This document shows, one piece after another, positions 45,724 through 54,568 of a stretch of DNA of 64,000 nucleotides. This DNA is from Exilispira sp964581895 (GTDB taxonomy: Bacteria > Spirochaetota > JAAYUW01). The stretch lies in NCBI GenBank assembly GCA_964581895.1, contig CAZOPR010000009.1, forward strand, positions 1-64,000. Reading direction: 5' to 3'. Under the pieces are notes generated by a model, which worked only from the letters and a program-made list of their open reading frames with translations, ran no database searches and had not been told where the DNA came from. A program made the translations under genes and the position numbers. How positions within the stretch are numbered: the stretch's first letter is position 1; each line of letters begins with the position of its first letter.

Positions 45724-46386
45724 ATGAAAGGAAGATTAAGAAATGTCAAAATATCAGATGAACAGAAGAAATTTGCAAGTTTACTGATTTCAGATTTACA
45801 AAATTTAAATCAACTTGCAAGCAATTATAATAAAATTATTCTTGAATTTTGCAGTGGAACAGGAGATTTTCTTGTAAATTATGCAGAAGTTGAACCCCAA
45901 AGCTTTTTTTTAGGTATAGATTATGCTGAAAATGCATATCTTAGAGCTTTAAAAAAGGCTTATAATAAAAAGTTATGCAATTGTAAATTTATGAATATTT
46001 ATATTCAAGAGGTCTTAGATTACCTTGAAGATCAATTTTTCGATATTATTTATATAAATTTTCCAGACCCATGGCCGAAAAAAAGACATGCAAATCGAAG
46101 ATTGGTTACTGATCAGTTTTTATGCAAAATAAATAGATTGATAAAGAAAGGTGGATACTGCATAATTATTACAGATAACAAGTGGTATCAGGAATTTATA
46201 GATGAACAGCTTTCTAATATAAATTGTTTTTCAATGTATTACAACGATTCCTGGTTTACTGAAGATGAAAAAGAATTTTCCTCAACTTTTAGTTTTTTTC
46301 AGTCGAATTATTATTTTAAGGCAAAAGAATTAAATAGTAAAATTAGATTTTATGTTTTGAGAAAAATTAATATTTGCATTCAATAA
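45724..46386 (+). CDS. trmB: tRNA (guanine-N7)-methyltransferase
   Basis: 220 residues. The SAM-binding motif EFCSGTGDFLVNYA follows a short N-terminal helix region, and the substrate motif NFPDPWPKKRHANRRL is the diagnostic element of TrmB, which methylates G46 in the tRNA variable loop. GKGG-type loop KKGGYC is present. AAAGG precedes the start. Monocistronic, with a hairpin at its end. Confidence 0.9.
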   Translation: MKGRLRNVKISDEQKKFASLLISDLQNLNQLASNYNKIILEFCSGTGDFLVNYAEVEPQSFFLGIDYAENAYLRALKKAYNKKLCNCKFMNIYIQEVLDYLEDQFFDIIYINFPDPWPKKRHANRRLVTDQFLCKINRLIKKGGYCIIITDNKWYQEFIDEQLSNINCFSMYYNDSWFTEDEKEFSSTFSFFQSNYYFKAKELNSKIRFYVLRKINICIQ

Positions 46387-46418
46387 AGTTTCTATTATAT
46401 TATTTATAGAATGCAAAT
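46372..46418. terminator. Hairpin at the end of trmB
   Basis: ATTTGCATTC (46372-46381) and GAATGCAAAT (46409-46418) are exact 10-bp inverted repeats that bracket the trmB stop codon (46384-46386). No T run follows, so it is only a possible terminator or mRNA end structure. Confidence 0.4.
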
Positions 46419-46463
46419 TATAGTTTTACTAAAAATAATTTAGTTAAAAATTCAGGAAAAAAT

Positions 46464-47582
46464 ATGAATATTTTACTTATCGATGATAATAAAGATAACC
46501 TGTACATACTTTCTGCTGTTATTAATAAAAATTTTACAGTCAAAATTTTTACTGCAGAAAATTTTAACGAGGCTAACGAATATCTTAAAAAAGAGCAGAT
46601 ACATTTAATTTTTTTAGATATAATAATGCCAAATAAAAGCGGGATAGAATACCTAAAAGAATTAAAAAATTCACCTGAATACTCTAATATCCCAGTTATC
46701 ATGATAACAGCGATCGAGGATTCAAATACTAAATTCGCATGTTTCGAAGCCGGAGCTGTCGACTATATAACTAAACCTTTTAACCCAAAAGAACTTGTTT
46801 TAAGGCTTAAAAATCATCTTCAGTTAATTTCTATGCAAAATGAGCTTATAACTTATAATAAATATATGAATGAGTTGATTTCATTAAAAGTCAAAGAAGT
46901 AATAAATACAAGAAATGTTACAATCTTTGCCCTGGCTAAACTTGCTGAATCACGGGATACAGAAACAGGCAGACATCTTTTAAGAATAATGAATTACTGT
47001 AAGTTCATTACCGAACAACTTGCAGAAACATCTGAATTTTACAAAATCGATGATAATTTTATAGATACTATCTATAACTCTTCTATTTTACATGATATTG
47101 GGAAAGTTGGGATACCAGATAGTATATTATTAAAACCAGGAAAATTAACCACAAGTGAGTTTGAGATTATAAAAACTCATACTATAATAGGTGGAAAAAC
47201 TTTAGAAGAAGCCGAATCTATGCTTCAATTTTCAGATTTTTTAAGGATTGGAAAAGAAATCTGCTATAGCCATCATGAAAGATGGGATGGTAAAGGTTAT
47301 CCATATGGATTAAAGGAAGAAGAGATACCTCTTTCAGCAAGGATTGTTAGTTTAGCAGATGTCTTTGATGCTTTGATGTCAAAAAGGGTTTACAAACCAA
47401 AGTTAACATTTGATGAAACCTATACCATTATTACAGAGGAAGAAGAAGGTAGATTTGATCCTGCGATATTGAAAATATTTAAAGAAAAAACCAACGAATT
47501 TAAAAAAATGTTTGAAGATTACTATGAAGAAGAAGAATCTTCTACTCCTGCATATCAAAAATATTTAGAAGGGTTGTCTTAA
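46464..47582 (+). CDS. Response regulator with HD-GYP domain
   Basis: 372 residues. Receiver domain 1-120 with acidic DD at 7-8, phosphoacceptor Asp52 (IFLDIIMP) and Lys in YITKPF. HD-GYP domain from about 150: HDIGKVGIPD near 209, HT at THTIIGG and HHERWDGKGYPYG near 270. This fold hydrolyses cyclic di-GMP to GMP; the metal ligands and the GYP triplet are intact. Probably partnered with a kinase elsewhere. CAGGA lies seven bases before the start. Confidence 0.92.
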   Translation: MNILLIDDNKDNLYILSAVINKNFTVKIFTAENFNEANEYLKKEQIHLIFLDIIMPNKSGIEYLKELKNSPEYSNIPVIMITAIEDSNTKFACFEAGAVDYITKPFNPKELVLRLKNHLQLISMQNELITYNKYMNELISLKVKEVINTRNVTIFALAKLAESRDTETGRHLLRIMNYCKFITEQLAETSEFYKIDDNFIDTIYNSSILHDIGKVGIPDSILLKPGKLTTSEFEIIKTHTIIGGKTLEEAESMLQFSDFLRIGKEICYSHHERWDGKGYPYGLKEEEIPLSARIVSLADVFDALMSKRVYKPKLTFDETYTIITEEEEGRFDPAILKIFKEKTNEFKKMFEDYYEEEESSTPAYQKYLEGLS

Positions 47583-47763
47583 AAATAGATTAATATTATT
47601 GAAATTTTTTTATAACTAATTCAAAAATTTTAATCCTGAAAATAAATTTATAAATAATGCGAAATATATTTTCATTCAGTCAATTATAAATATTGTTAAA
47701 GAAAAAATAATTCTATTTACATTTCTTGACAAATTCAATTATTATTTTATTTTCAAAAAGAAC

Positions 47764-47777
47764 TGACCATATGGTCA
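47764..47777. promoter_or_regulatory. Perfect 14-bp palindrome upstream of the TetR gene
   Basis: TGACCATATGGTCA at 47764-47777 is an exact palindrome 25 bp before the regulator's ATG, the typical place and form of a TetR-family operator. A -35-like TTGACA lies at 47726, followed by a TATTTT-rich -10 region, so the site is just downstream of the probable promoter. The regulator at 47803 is the obvious ligand and probably controls the acyl-CoA synthetase downstream as well. Confidence 0.7.
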
Positions 47778-47802
47778 TAAAATATAATATTCTGGTATTT
47801 TA

Positions 47803-48426
47803 ATGAAACAAAAGCTAGAAAATCCTAAAGCGAAAATACTTGAAGCTGCTCTTATTGAATTTTCTCAACATAGTTATGAAACAGCTTCTACAAATAATAT
47901 ATCAAAACTTGCAAAATTATCGAAAGGGACAGTTTTTAATTATTATGAAAACAAAGAAAATCTTTTTAAGCAGGTATTAGAATATTCCATATCTGTTTTT
48001 AAAAAAGAGTTAAATACTTTCAAATTTAAAAGTTCAGAACCACAAAAGATCATAAAAGAAGCCATAGAATTTATTTATAATTTCTATAAAGAACATCAAA
48101 ATATTTATAATTTTTATTTGCGTTCAATTTATGATATGTCAATACCTTTTAGAACTGAACTTTTAAAAGTAGTAAGGCTATTTTCAACATTACTAACATA
48201 TAGATTAATTCATAATTTTAAGAAACTTTCTATTTTAACTCCAAAATATTCTGAAGAATCTTTATTATATATATTAAATTCAGTTATTTCCAGGCTTATT
48301 GATTCTTATTTTATTGAAAATGAATCTCCTATAGATAAGGAAAGCTTATTTGATGAAATTTGTAGCATTGTTTCAGACATTTTAATAATTGATAATAGTA
48401 AAAATATTGATAATAACAAAAATTAA
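47803..48426 (+). CDS. TetR-family transcriptional regulator
   Basis: 207 residues. The N-terminal HTH (about 12-58) reads AKILEAALIEFSQHSYETAS, NISKLAKLSKGTVFNYYENK, with FNYY in place of the usual YYHF. The C-terminal ligand domain is divergent. It overlaps in context with the acyl-CoA synthetase gene 10 bp downstream, in the same direction, which implies a fatty-acid-responsive autoregulated pair as in FadR/FabR-type circuits (inference). A palindromic operator precedes it. Confidence 0.88.
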   Translation: MKQKLENPKAKILEAALIEFSQHSYETASTNNISKLAKLSKGTVFNYYENKENLFKQVLEYSISVFKKELNTFKFKSSEPQKIIKEAIEFIYNFYKEHQNIYNFYLRSIYDMSIPFRTELLKVVRLFSTLLTYRLIHNFKKLSILTPKYSEESLLYILNSVISRLIDSYFIENESPIDKESLFDEICSIVSDILIIDNSKNIDNNKN

Positions 48427-48436
48427 AAGAGGTTTT

Positions 48437-50365
48437 ATGAAAACAAAATTTGATTATTCTACCACTAAAAACACTTTTACGCTTGCCCAGATGGTTTATG
48501 ATTTTAAGACAAGAGATGCTGATTTGCCTGCAATTAAGTATAAAACAGACAATGGGGAACTTCTTTTAAGCTATAAACAACTACAAAGAAGAATTTATGC
48601 GTTAGCATCGTATTTTCTTTCTGTTGGCTTAAAAAAAGGAGATAAACTTGCTCTACTTTCAGATAATAGGTTGGAATGGCTTTTAGTAGATTTAGTATGT
48701 CAGGTTTTAGGTATTATAGATGTTCCAAGAGGTGCGAATGTTTCGGAAGATGAGATGAAATATATATTAAATCATGCTGAAGTTACAGCAACAATATGTG
48801 AAACACCTGGAGTTTTAAGAAGGTTAATAAATATATCCAATCAAATCTTACCTCAAAAACTTGTGATATTAATTGAAGGTGAAATAGAAGAGTCAGAAAT
48901 TCCTTTTGTTTATTTTAACGAAGCAAATGAAAAAGGTCTTTTGCTATTATCTAACTATGAAAGTCAAATAGAACAGATGATTAAAGAAAGTAAACCAGAA
49001 GATGTTGTTACTATTATTTATACAAGTGGCACAACAGGGACCCCCAAAGGCGTAATGCTGACAAATGGTAGTATCTGTTCTAACATAACTGGGATGCCAG
49101 AAATGGCAGAAATAGTTGCTGGCGATAAATTTTTAGCGATACTTCCAGCATGGCATGCATTTGAAAGGACTGTTGAATATACTGTATTAAATGTTAGAGG
49201 TTTTATAATCTATTCAAAACCAGTTCCATCGATTTTATTAAAAGATTTATCGTTGGAAAATCCTCAGTATGTAGTTTCTGTGCCGCGAGTTTGGGAAGGG
49301 ATTTATGATGGACTATTAAGAACATTAAAAAATAGTGGAAAAGTGAAATATCAACTTTTTCTATTCTTTCAATCTATAGCAAGATTCTGGTTTAAAAAGA
49401 AAATCTCAATAAATGAACAGATTCCTTTTTTCTCTAAGGATGAATATTTTAAAAATCTTGTCATGATACCATGGAATTTTCTTTGCTATTTCTTTTCCTA
49501 TCCTTTATTTCTTTTAGGAACCGCTCTTATTTTTAACAAAGTAAAAGCAAAACTTGGAACTGGGTTTAAATGCGGTATATCTGGAGGAGGAGCTCTTCCA
49601 AGACATATAGATGAATTTTTTAATGCTATTGGAATAAAACTTCTTGAAGGTTATGGCTTGACTGAAACATCTCCAGTTGTATGTGTAAGAAGATATGCAA
49701 AACCTACTATTTATACTATTGGAGATTGGGTTCCTAAAACAGAGATTGAGATTCGTGATGAAAATGGAAATAAACTTGGGTATGGTAAAAAAGGAATTAT
49801 CCATATTAAAGGTCCTCAATTGATGAAGGGATACTATAAAATGGATGAGCAAACAAATAAAGTATTGAAAGATGGGTGGTTTAATACTGGAGATATCGGA
49901 AGAATGGATATAAGAGGGTATGTCCAGATAACTGGAAGAGCAAAAGATACTATTGTCCTTTTAGGCGGAGAAAATATAGAACCAGAACCTATAGAAAAAA
50001 AGCTTATGGAATCTCAATATATTAAAACTGCTGTTGTAGTCGGGCAGGATAAAAGAATGCTTGGTGCTTTAATAGTGCCAGATCTTGAAAATTTCAATAT
50101 GCTTTTTAAGGAAAGAGATGGAGTAAAGTTTGAAACTCTTAAAGATTTGATAGAATATGAAAACACGAAGATAATAATTCAAAAAGAGATTCAAAGATTG
50201 ATTTCGTATAGTAATGGATTTAAAAGGTATGAATTGATAGGTGCATTTTATCTTTTACCAAATGAGTTTGTTACAGGGATTGAATTTACAGAAACCTTAA
50301 AGGTTAGAAGAAATGTAGTTTATGAAAAATATTCAAAGGAAATTGAATCTTTATTTGCAAAATAA
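48437..50365 (+). CDS. Long-chain acyl-CoA synthetase (AMP-forming)
   Basis: 642 residues from the ATG at 48437 (AGAGG six bases upstream). The ATP/AMP motif IIYTSGTTGTPKGVML lies near residue 193, GYGLTETSPV near 404, GWFNTGDIG and KDTIVLLGGENIEPEPIE toward the C-terminus. The length and insert around SYPLFLLG suggest a FadD15/long-chain type with a membrane-associated middle segment. Activates fatty acids for lipid synthesis or degradation. Very likely controlled by the TetR protein encoded upstream. Confidence 0.9.
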   Translation: MKTKFDYSTTKNTFTLAQMVYDFKTRDADLPAIKYKTDNGELLLSYKQLQRRIYALASYFLSVGLKKGDKLALLSDNRLEWLLVDLVCQVLGIIDVPRGANVSEDEMKYILNHAEVTATICETPGVLRRLINISNQILPQKLVILIEGEIEESEIPFVYFNEANEKGLLLLSNYESQIEQMIKESKPEDVVTIIYTSGTTGTPKGVMLTNGSICSNITGMPEMAEIVAGDKFLAILPAWHAFERTVEYTVLNVRGFIIYSKPVPSILLKDLSLENPQYVVSVPRVWEGIYDGLLRTLKNSGKVKYQLFLFFQSIARFWFKKKISINEQIPFFSKDEYFKNLVMIPWNFLCYFFSYPLFLLGTALIFNKVKAKLGTGFKCGISGGGALPRHIDEFFNAIGIKLLEGYGLTETSPVVCVRRYAKPTIYTIGDWVPKTEIEIRDENGNKLGYGKKGIIHIKGPQLMKGYYKMDEQTNKVLKDGWFNTGDIGRMDIRGYVQITGRAKDTIVLLGGENIEPEPIEKKLMESQYIKTAVVVGQDKRMLGALIVPDLENFNMLFKERDGVKFETLKDLIEYENTKIIIQKEIQRLISYSNGFKRYELIGAFYLLPNEFVTGIEFTETLKVRRNVVYEKYSKEIESLFAK

Positions 50366-50414
50366 ATATAATATGTTTAATTCAAAAAGATAAATAACCT
50401 TAAAGGAGTTTTTT

Positions 50415-51653
50415 ATGGCGACAGCCAAACCTTTTATTGGTTTAAGACCATCAAAAAATATTATTGAGCAGTTTCATTGTCCCCCATATGATGTTATGGA
50501 TAGAGATGAAGCAAGAAAACTTGCAGAAAATAAACCATACAGTTTTTTACATGTAACAAGAAGCGATCTTGATCTGCCAGATTCTATAGATGAACATGAT
50601 ACCCAGGTCTATTTAAATGCCAAAATGAAGATAGAGCAATATCTAAAAGAAAATATTTTAATAAAAGATTCAAAACCATCTTACTATTTTTATGAAGAAA
50701 GCTGGAGAGGTAAAAGTCAACTTGGTTTGTTTGCAGCAGTAAAAGTGCAGGAATATGAAAACGGAACTATTAGAAGACATGAATTTACAAGAAAAGAAAA
50801 AGAGGTAGATAGAACCAATCATATTATTATCACTAAAACTCATACAGAACCAGTTTTTTTAACATATAAAGATCATGATAAAATCGAAAAAACAATAAGG
50901 GATTTTATAAATAAAAATCAGCCTGAATACTTTGTTAAAGACGAGAATGAAGTAATACATAAAGTATGGGTTTGCTCTGATGAAAAAATAAATAAAATAA
51001 TTGAAGATGAATTCAAAAAGGTAGATATTTTATATATTGCCGATGGTCATCATAGAACAGCATCTTCCTTAAATGCAGCAAAAGAATTTGAAAAACAAAA
51101 TAAGAATCATACTGGCGAAGAATCTTACAATTATTTTATGGCAGTAATATATCCTTCAAGTCATCTTAGAATCTTACCATATAATAGAGCTGTTAAAGAT
51201 TTAAATGGTTTAACTTCCGATCAATTTTTAAGCAATATAAAAGATCTTGGTACTATTAAAGAGACAAATCTTACAGAACCTTCAAAAAAACATTCAGTCA
51301 TGATTTATCTGGATAAAAAATGGTATGAATTTACTTTTAAGAAATCACTTATTCCAGATGATCCTGTTAATTCTTTAGATGTTGCATTACTTCAAAACAA
51401 CATTTTAGGTCCAATTTTAGGGATAAAAGACCCAAGAACAGATAAGAGAATATCTTTTATTGGTGGTATAAGAGGAACAAAAGAACTTGAAAACCTTGTT
51501 AATAATAAGGGATATAAAGTCGCCTTTTCAATGTATCCCACAGACATAAATGATCTTATAAAGGTTGCCGATAATCACCAGGTTATGCCTCCAAAATCGA
51601 CCTGGTTTGAACCAAAACTAAGATCTGGTTTTGTGATTCATACCATCGATTAA
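50415..51653 (+). CDS. DUF1015 family protein
   Basis: 412 residues beginning KPFIGLRPSKNIIEQFHCPPYDVMD, the recognised N-terminus of DUF1015 (COG4198) proteins, with YIADGHHRTASSLNA and AVIYPSSHLRILPYNR in the middle. The family is widespread in anaerobes and shares a DGHHR motif with ParB-like kinases, but its function is not settled. AAAGGAG lies six bases before the start. Usually linked to amino acid metabolism, for instance serine. Confidence 0.85.
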   Translation: MATAKPFIGLRPSKNIIEQFHCPPYDVMDRDEARKLAENKPYSFLHVTRSDLDLPDSIDEHDTQVYLNAKMKIEQYLKENILIKDSKPSYYFYEESWRGKSQLGLFAAVKVQEYENGTIRRHEFTRKEKEVDRTNHIIITKTHTEPVFLTYKDHDKIEKTIRDFINKNQPEYFVKDENEVIHKVWVCSDEKINKIIEDEFKKVDILYIADGHHRTASSLNAAKEFEKQNKNHTGEESYNYFMAVIYPSSHLRILPYNRAVKDLNGLTSDQFLSNIKDLGTIKETNLTEPSKKHSVMIYLDKKWYEFTFKKSLIPDDPVNSLDVALLQNNILGPILGIKDPRTDKRISFIGGIRGTKELENLVNNKGYKVAFSMYPTDINDLIKVADNHQVMPPKSTWFEPKLRSGFVIHTID

Positions 51654-51666
51654 AATGTATTAAACT

Positions 51667-52359
51667 TTAATATTTTAAGTTATTTATACTTATTGTTTCT
51701 CCTGGTTTTAATACAAGAAGATTTTCAAAAGTTAAAAGTTTAATATTATTTTCATTGAATAATCCATAAGGGTCTGAATGTATTGGCATAAGGTATACTG
51801 GCTTTATTATTTTAGCAGCTTCTGTTGCCATTTTCGGTCCCATATTGTAAAATCCATCACATGGTAGTGCGGCAATAGTAATATTTTTGTTTGCAAGTTG
51901 TTTCATCTCCTCAATCAAATCTGTATCACCTGCATGATAAAATTTAAAATTCCCAAATGAAATTATATATCCAAGTCCGGTTCCTTTAGGATGATTTTTA
52001 TTATATGCAAAGATTGTTTCTATCGAAATTGAACCAAATTGAAATGTTTGATTCTCACTTGCGACTGTATATTGACCACCAATTGCATTATTAGGTGCTA
52101 TAATGATAGTTTTATCGTTTTTTGATACAAGTGATACCTTATTATGGTCAGAATGTCCATGGGTTACCAATATTAGATTTGCAATTTCAGAATAGTCTCC
52201 TGGTGCATAGGGATCAATATATATAACAAAAGAGTCAAAAGTTTTTATTTTTATTGAAGATCTTCCAAAATAAGTTATTGTTCCATTGTCAGATGAGTTA
52301 AGTGATATATTAATGAAAAATATAAGTAAAACAGAAATAAAAAATATCAATTTTCTCAT
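51667..52359 (-). CDS. Exported metallo-beta-lactamase-fold protein (UPF0173-like)
   Basis: 230 residues. N-terminal hydrophobic signal (KLIFFISVLLIFFINISL). Metal motif THGHSDHN near 72, then FYHAGDTDL and PIHSDPYG with the other ligands. Most homologues of this UlaG/UPF0173 group are cytoplasmic, so export is notable. Substrate unknown. GGGAGG lies just before the start. Convergent with the DUF1015 gene, 13 bp apart. Confidence 0.82.
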   Translation of the reverse strand: MRKLIFFISVLLIFFINISLNSSDNGTITYFGRSSIKIKTFDSFVIYIDPYAPGDYSEIANLILVTHGHSDHNKVSLVSKNDKTIIIAPNNAIGGQYTVASENQTFQFGSISIETIFAYNKNHPKGTGLGYIISFGNFKFYHAGDTDLIEEMKQLANKNITIAALPCDGFYNMGPKMATEAAKIIKPVYLMPIHSDPYGLFNENNIKLLTFENLLVLKPGETISINNLKY

Positions 52360-52439
52360 TTTATCCTCCCTTCAAAATTATTATAACTTGAAATTAATAT
52401 AAATAAAGAATAGCATTTTAATAATATTAAGAGGTTTTT

Positions 52440-53528
52440 ATGAAATTCAATACAATTGTATGGGAAGATGAAAAAATAAAGATTATTGATCAGACAAAAC
52501 TTCCAGAAGTTGAACAGATTATTGAACTTGATAGCGTTGAAATGGTTATTGAAGCGATAAAAGAATTAAAAGTTCGAGGTGCTCCATTAATTGGTATAGC
52601 AGGTGCTTATGGGGCAGTTATAGCCGCAAAAGAACTTATTGGCATTCATATTCCAGATATTGATTTATATAAAAAGTTATTTTTTGAAAAAATTGATAAA
52701 ATATTAAATTCAAGACCAACTGCTGTTAACCTTAAAAATTGTCTTGATCTGATTAAAAACAGATTCGATGAAGTTATCACAATAAGTATAGAAAAGCCTA
52801 TAAATTTAGTTAAACAGCAAGTTTATGAAAATCTTTTATATGTTGCCAAAAAATTACATGAGGAAGATGAAAAGGTATGCGAGTCAATAGGTATCCATGG
52901 AAATAAACTTATAAATGATGGTGATGTAATATTGACTCATTGTAATGCTGGCTCTCTTGCAACTACTGCATGGGGAACGGCACTTTCAGTTATCTATAAG
53001 GCATATGAAGAGGGGAAAAAAATAAAAGTTTATAGTGATGAAACCAGACCACTTCTTCAGGGCAGTCGACTTACTGCTTATGAGCTTTTGAAAAAAGGGA
53101 TAGAAGTAACGACAATCTGTGATAATATGGCTGGTTTTTTAATGAAGCAGAAAAAGATAGATAAGATAATTGTTGGAGCCGATAGAATCTGCTTAAATGG
53201 TGATTTCGCAAATAAAATAGGGACATACTCTTTAGCAGTTCTTGCGAAAGTTCACTCTATCCCATTTTATGTAGCTGCTCCATATACTACTTTTGATAAA
53301 AACTTAAAAAATGGCGATGAAATTCCTATTGAATTTAGAAATCCAGATGAAATAAGAAAATATAAGGGTTTGCAACTTGCCCCAGAAAATGTAAATGTCT
53401 ATAATCCAGCTTTTGATGTAACTCAAGCAAAATATGTTACTGCTTTTATAACAGAAAATGGAATAATCTATCCACCATATAAGATTCATATAAAAAAGTA
53501 TTTAAAAAAAATAGGGATAATTTCTTAA
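52440..53528 (+). CDS. mtnA: S-methyl-5-thioribose-1-phosphate isomerase
   Basis: 362 residues. VRGAPLIGIAGAYG, the catalytic Cys in THCNAGSLAT (near 167) and the Asp in VGADRICLNGDFANKIGT (near 246) fit MtnA of the methionine salvage pathway, which isomerises 5-methylthioribose-1-phosphate to methylthioribulose-1-phosphate. Homologues include eIF2B alpha-type proteins, but the motif set is that of MtnA. AGAGG precedes the ATG. Other salvage genes are not adjacent; the nucleosidase at 44564 could feed it. Confidence 0.92.
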   Translation: MKFNTIVWEDEKIKIIDQTKLPEVEQIIELDSVEMVIEAIKELKVRGAPLIGIAGAYGAVIAAKELIGIHIPDIDLYKKLFFEKIDKILNSRPTAVNLKNCLDLIKNRFDEVITISIEKPINLVKQQVYENLLYVAKKLHEEDEKVCESIGIHGNKLINDGDVILTHCNAGSLATTAWGTALSVIYKAYEEGKKIKVYSDETRPLLQGSRLTAYELLKKGIEVTTICDNMAGFLMKQKKIDKIIVGADRICLNGDFANKIGTYSLAVLAKVHSIPFYVAAPYTTFDKNLKNGDEIPIEFRNPDEIRKYKGLQLAPENVNVYNPAFDVTQAKYVTAFITENGIIYPPYKIHIKKYLKKIGIIS

Positions 53529-53637
53529 GAATTTACTTTTATCTTTACAATCGTTAGTTAATTATAATTTTTTTCCAAAATAAATATTTTCAAAATAAAT
53601 ATGAGTATAATTGAAATCCACTTTCATTTGCTAAATC

Positions 53638-54489
53638 TTAAATTTTTATTTTATTTTTTATTGAATCTATATATATAGTTAAAAAAAGTCCTATAGAGAT
53701 TAGAATAATGCCTATAAAAAATTTTTTCTTAAAAATTTCATTTACAAAAAGATGACTTAAAAGTAGAGTAAGAGGGATACCTGTATAAGAAATAATGGAA
53801 CCTTTTGTAGCAGTAAGATATCTGTAAGCAGCAGTCATTGTGATTTGCGCAATAAAAGCTACAATAGCAACTAAAAGAAGGTAAGAAAAATTTATCAAAT
53901 TAATATTTTTCCATTCATTTAATGTAAAAGGGATAAGTATTAGTCCAAAAATGCAGGTTGAAAGATATATAATAATAGGATTATCAAATTTGATACCTCT
54001 TCTCAGATAATTTATAGCCATACCACCTGAAAGACCAGATATCAAAGAAATAAGATCACCAATTTTTGAGTAATTGCTGTTGTCCCAGAAGATAAATGCT
54101 GCTCCTGTCACACATAAGATCAAACTTGCAATAGAAACAGAAGAGACTTTTTCTTTGAAGAAGATCCATCCAAAAAAGGCGACAAAAACTGGATAAGTAT
54201 TTGAAAGCATTGTGGCTCTGCCACTTGAAGTAAGAGAAATACCCACATACATTGTAATCATACCCAAAGCCCCAAATATTCCTCTTAAAACCCAAGATTT
54301 AGTATCATTTATTTTTATAGGTATTTTTTGGAATTTTAATATAAAGTACCCTAAAATTAATCCAACTATAAATCTTATTAATGAAATAAAGATCCCTGAA
54401 AATTCCTTGGAAATAAATTTTACAAGTATTGATGCAATCGCGAAAAGAAAAGCCGAAAGAACTAAAAGTAGTTCGCCTTTATATTTCAT
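53638..54489 (-). CDS. EamA/DMT-family transporter
   Basis: 283 residues, ten predicted membrane segments in two EamA repeats. It begins LLVLSAFLFAIASILVKFIS and ends with the usual hydrophobic tail. TSSGRATMLSNTYPVFVAFF is the conserved end of the first repeat. Probably exports a metabolite or amino acid; substrate unknown. The start lacks a clear ribosome binding site and lies next to a T-rich repeat. Confidence 0.87.
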   Translation of the reverse strand: MKYKGELLLVLSAFLFAIASILVKFISKEFSGIFISLIRFIVGLILGYFILKFQKIPIKINDTKSWVLRGIFGALGMITMYVGISLTSSGRATMLSNTYPVFVAFFGWIFFKEKVSSVSIASLILCVTGAAFIFWDNSNYSKIGDLISLISGLSGGMAINYLRRGIKFDNPIIIYLSTCIFGLILIPFTLNEWKNINLINFSYLLLVAIVAFIAQITMTAAYRYLTATKGSIISYTGIPLTLLLSHLFVNEIFKKKFFIGIILISIGLFLTIYIDSIKNKIKI

Positions 54490-54568
54490 AAATTTTTATT
54501 TTTAACAAATTTTTTTATGAATCTTTTATCATAAATCTTTTATTTCATAAATTTTTTATTTCATAAAT
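54486..54568. repeat. Short T-rich tandem-like repeat
   Basis: CATAAATTTTTATTT-like units recur about five times with small changes over 80 bp between the two minus-strand genes. Partly overlaps the stop of the gene at 54561. Low information, another of the decaying simple repeats of this window. Confidence 0.55.
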
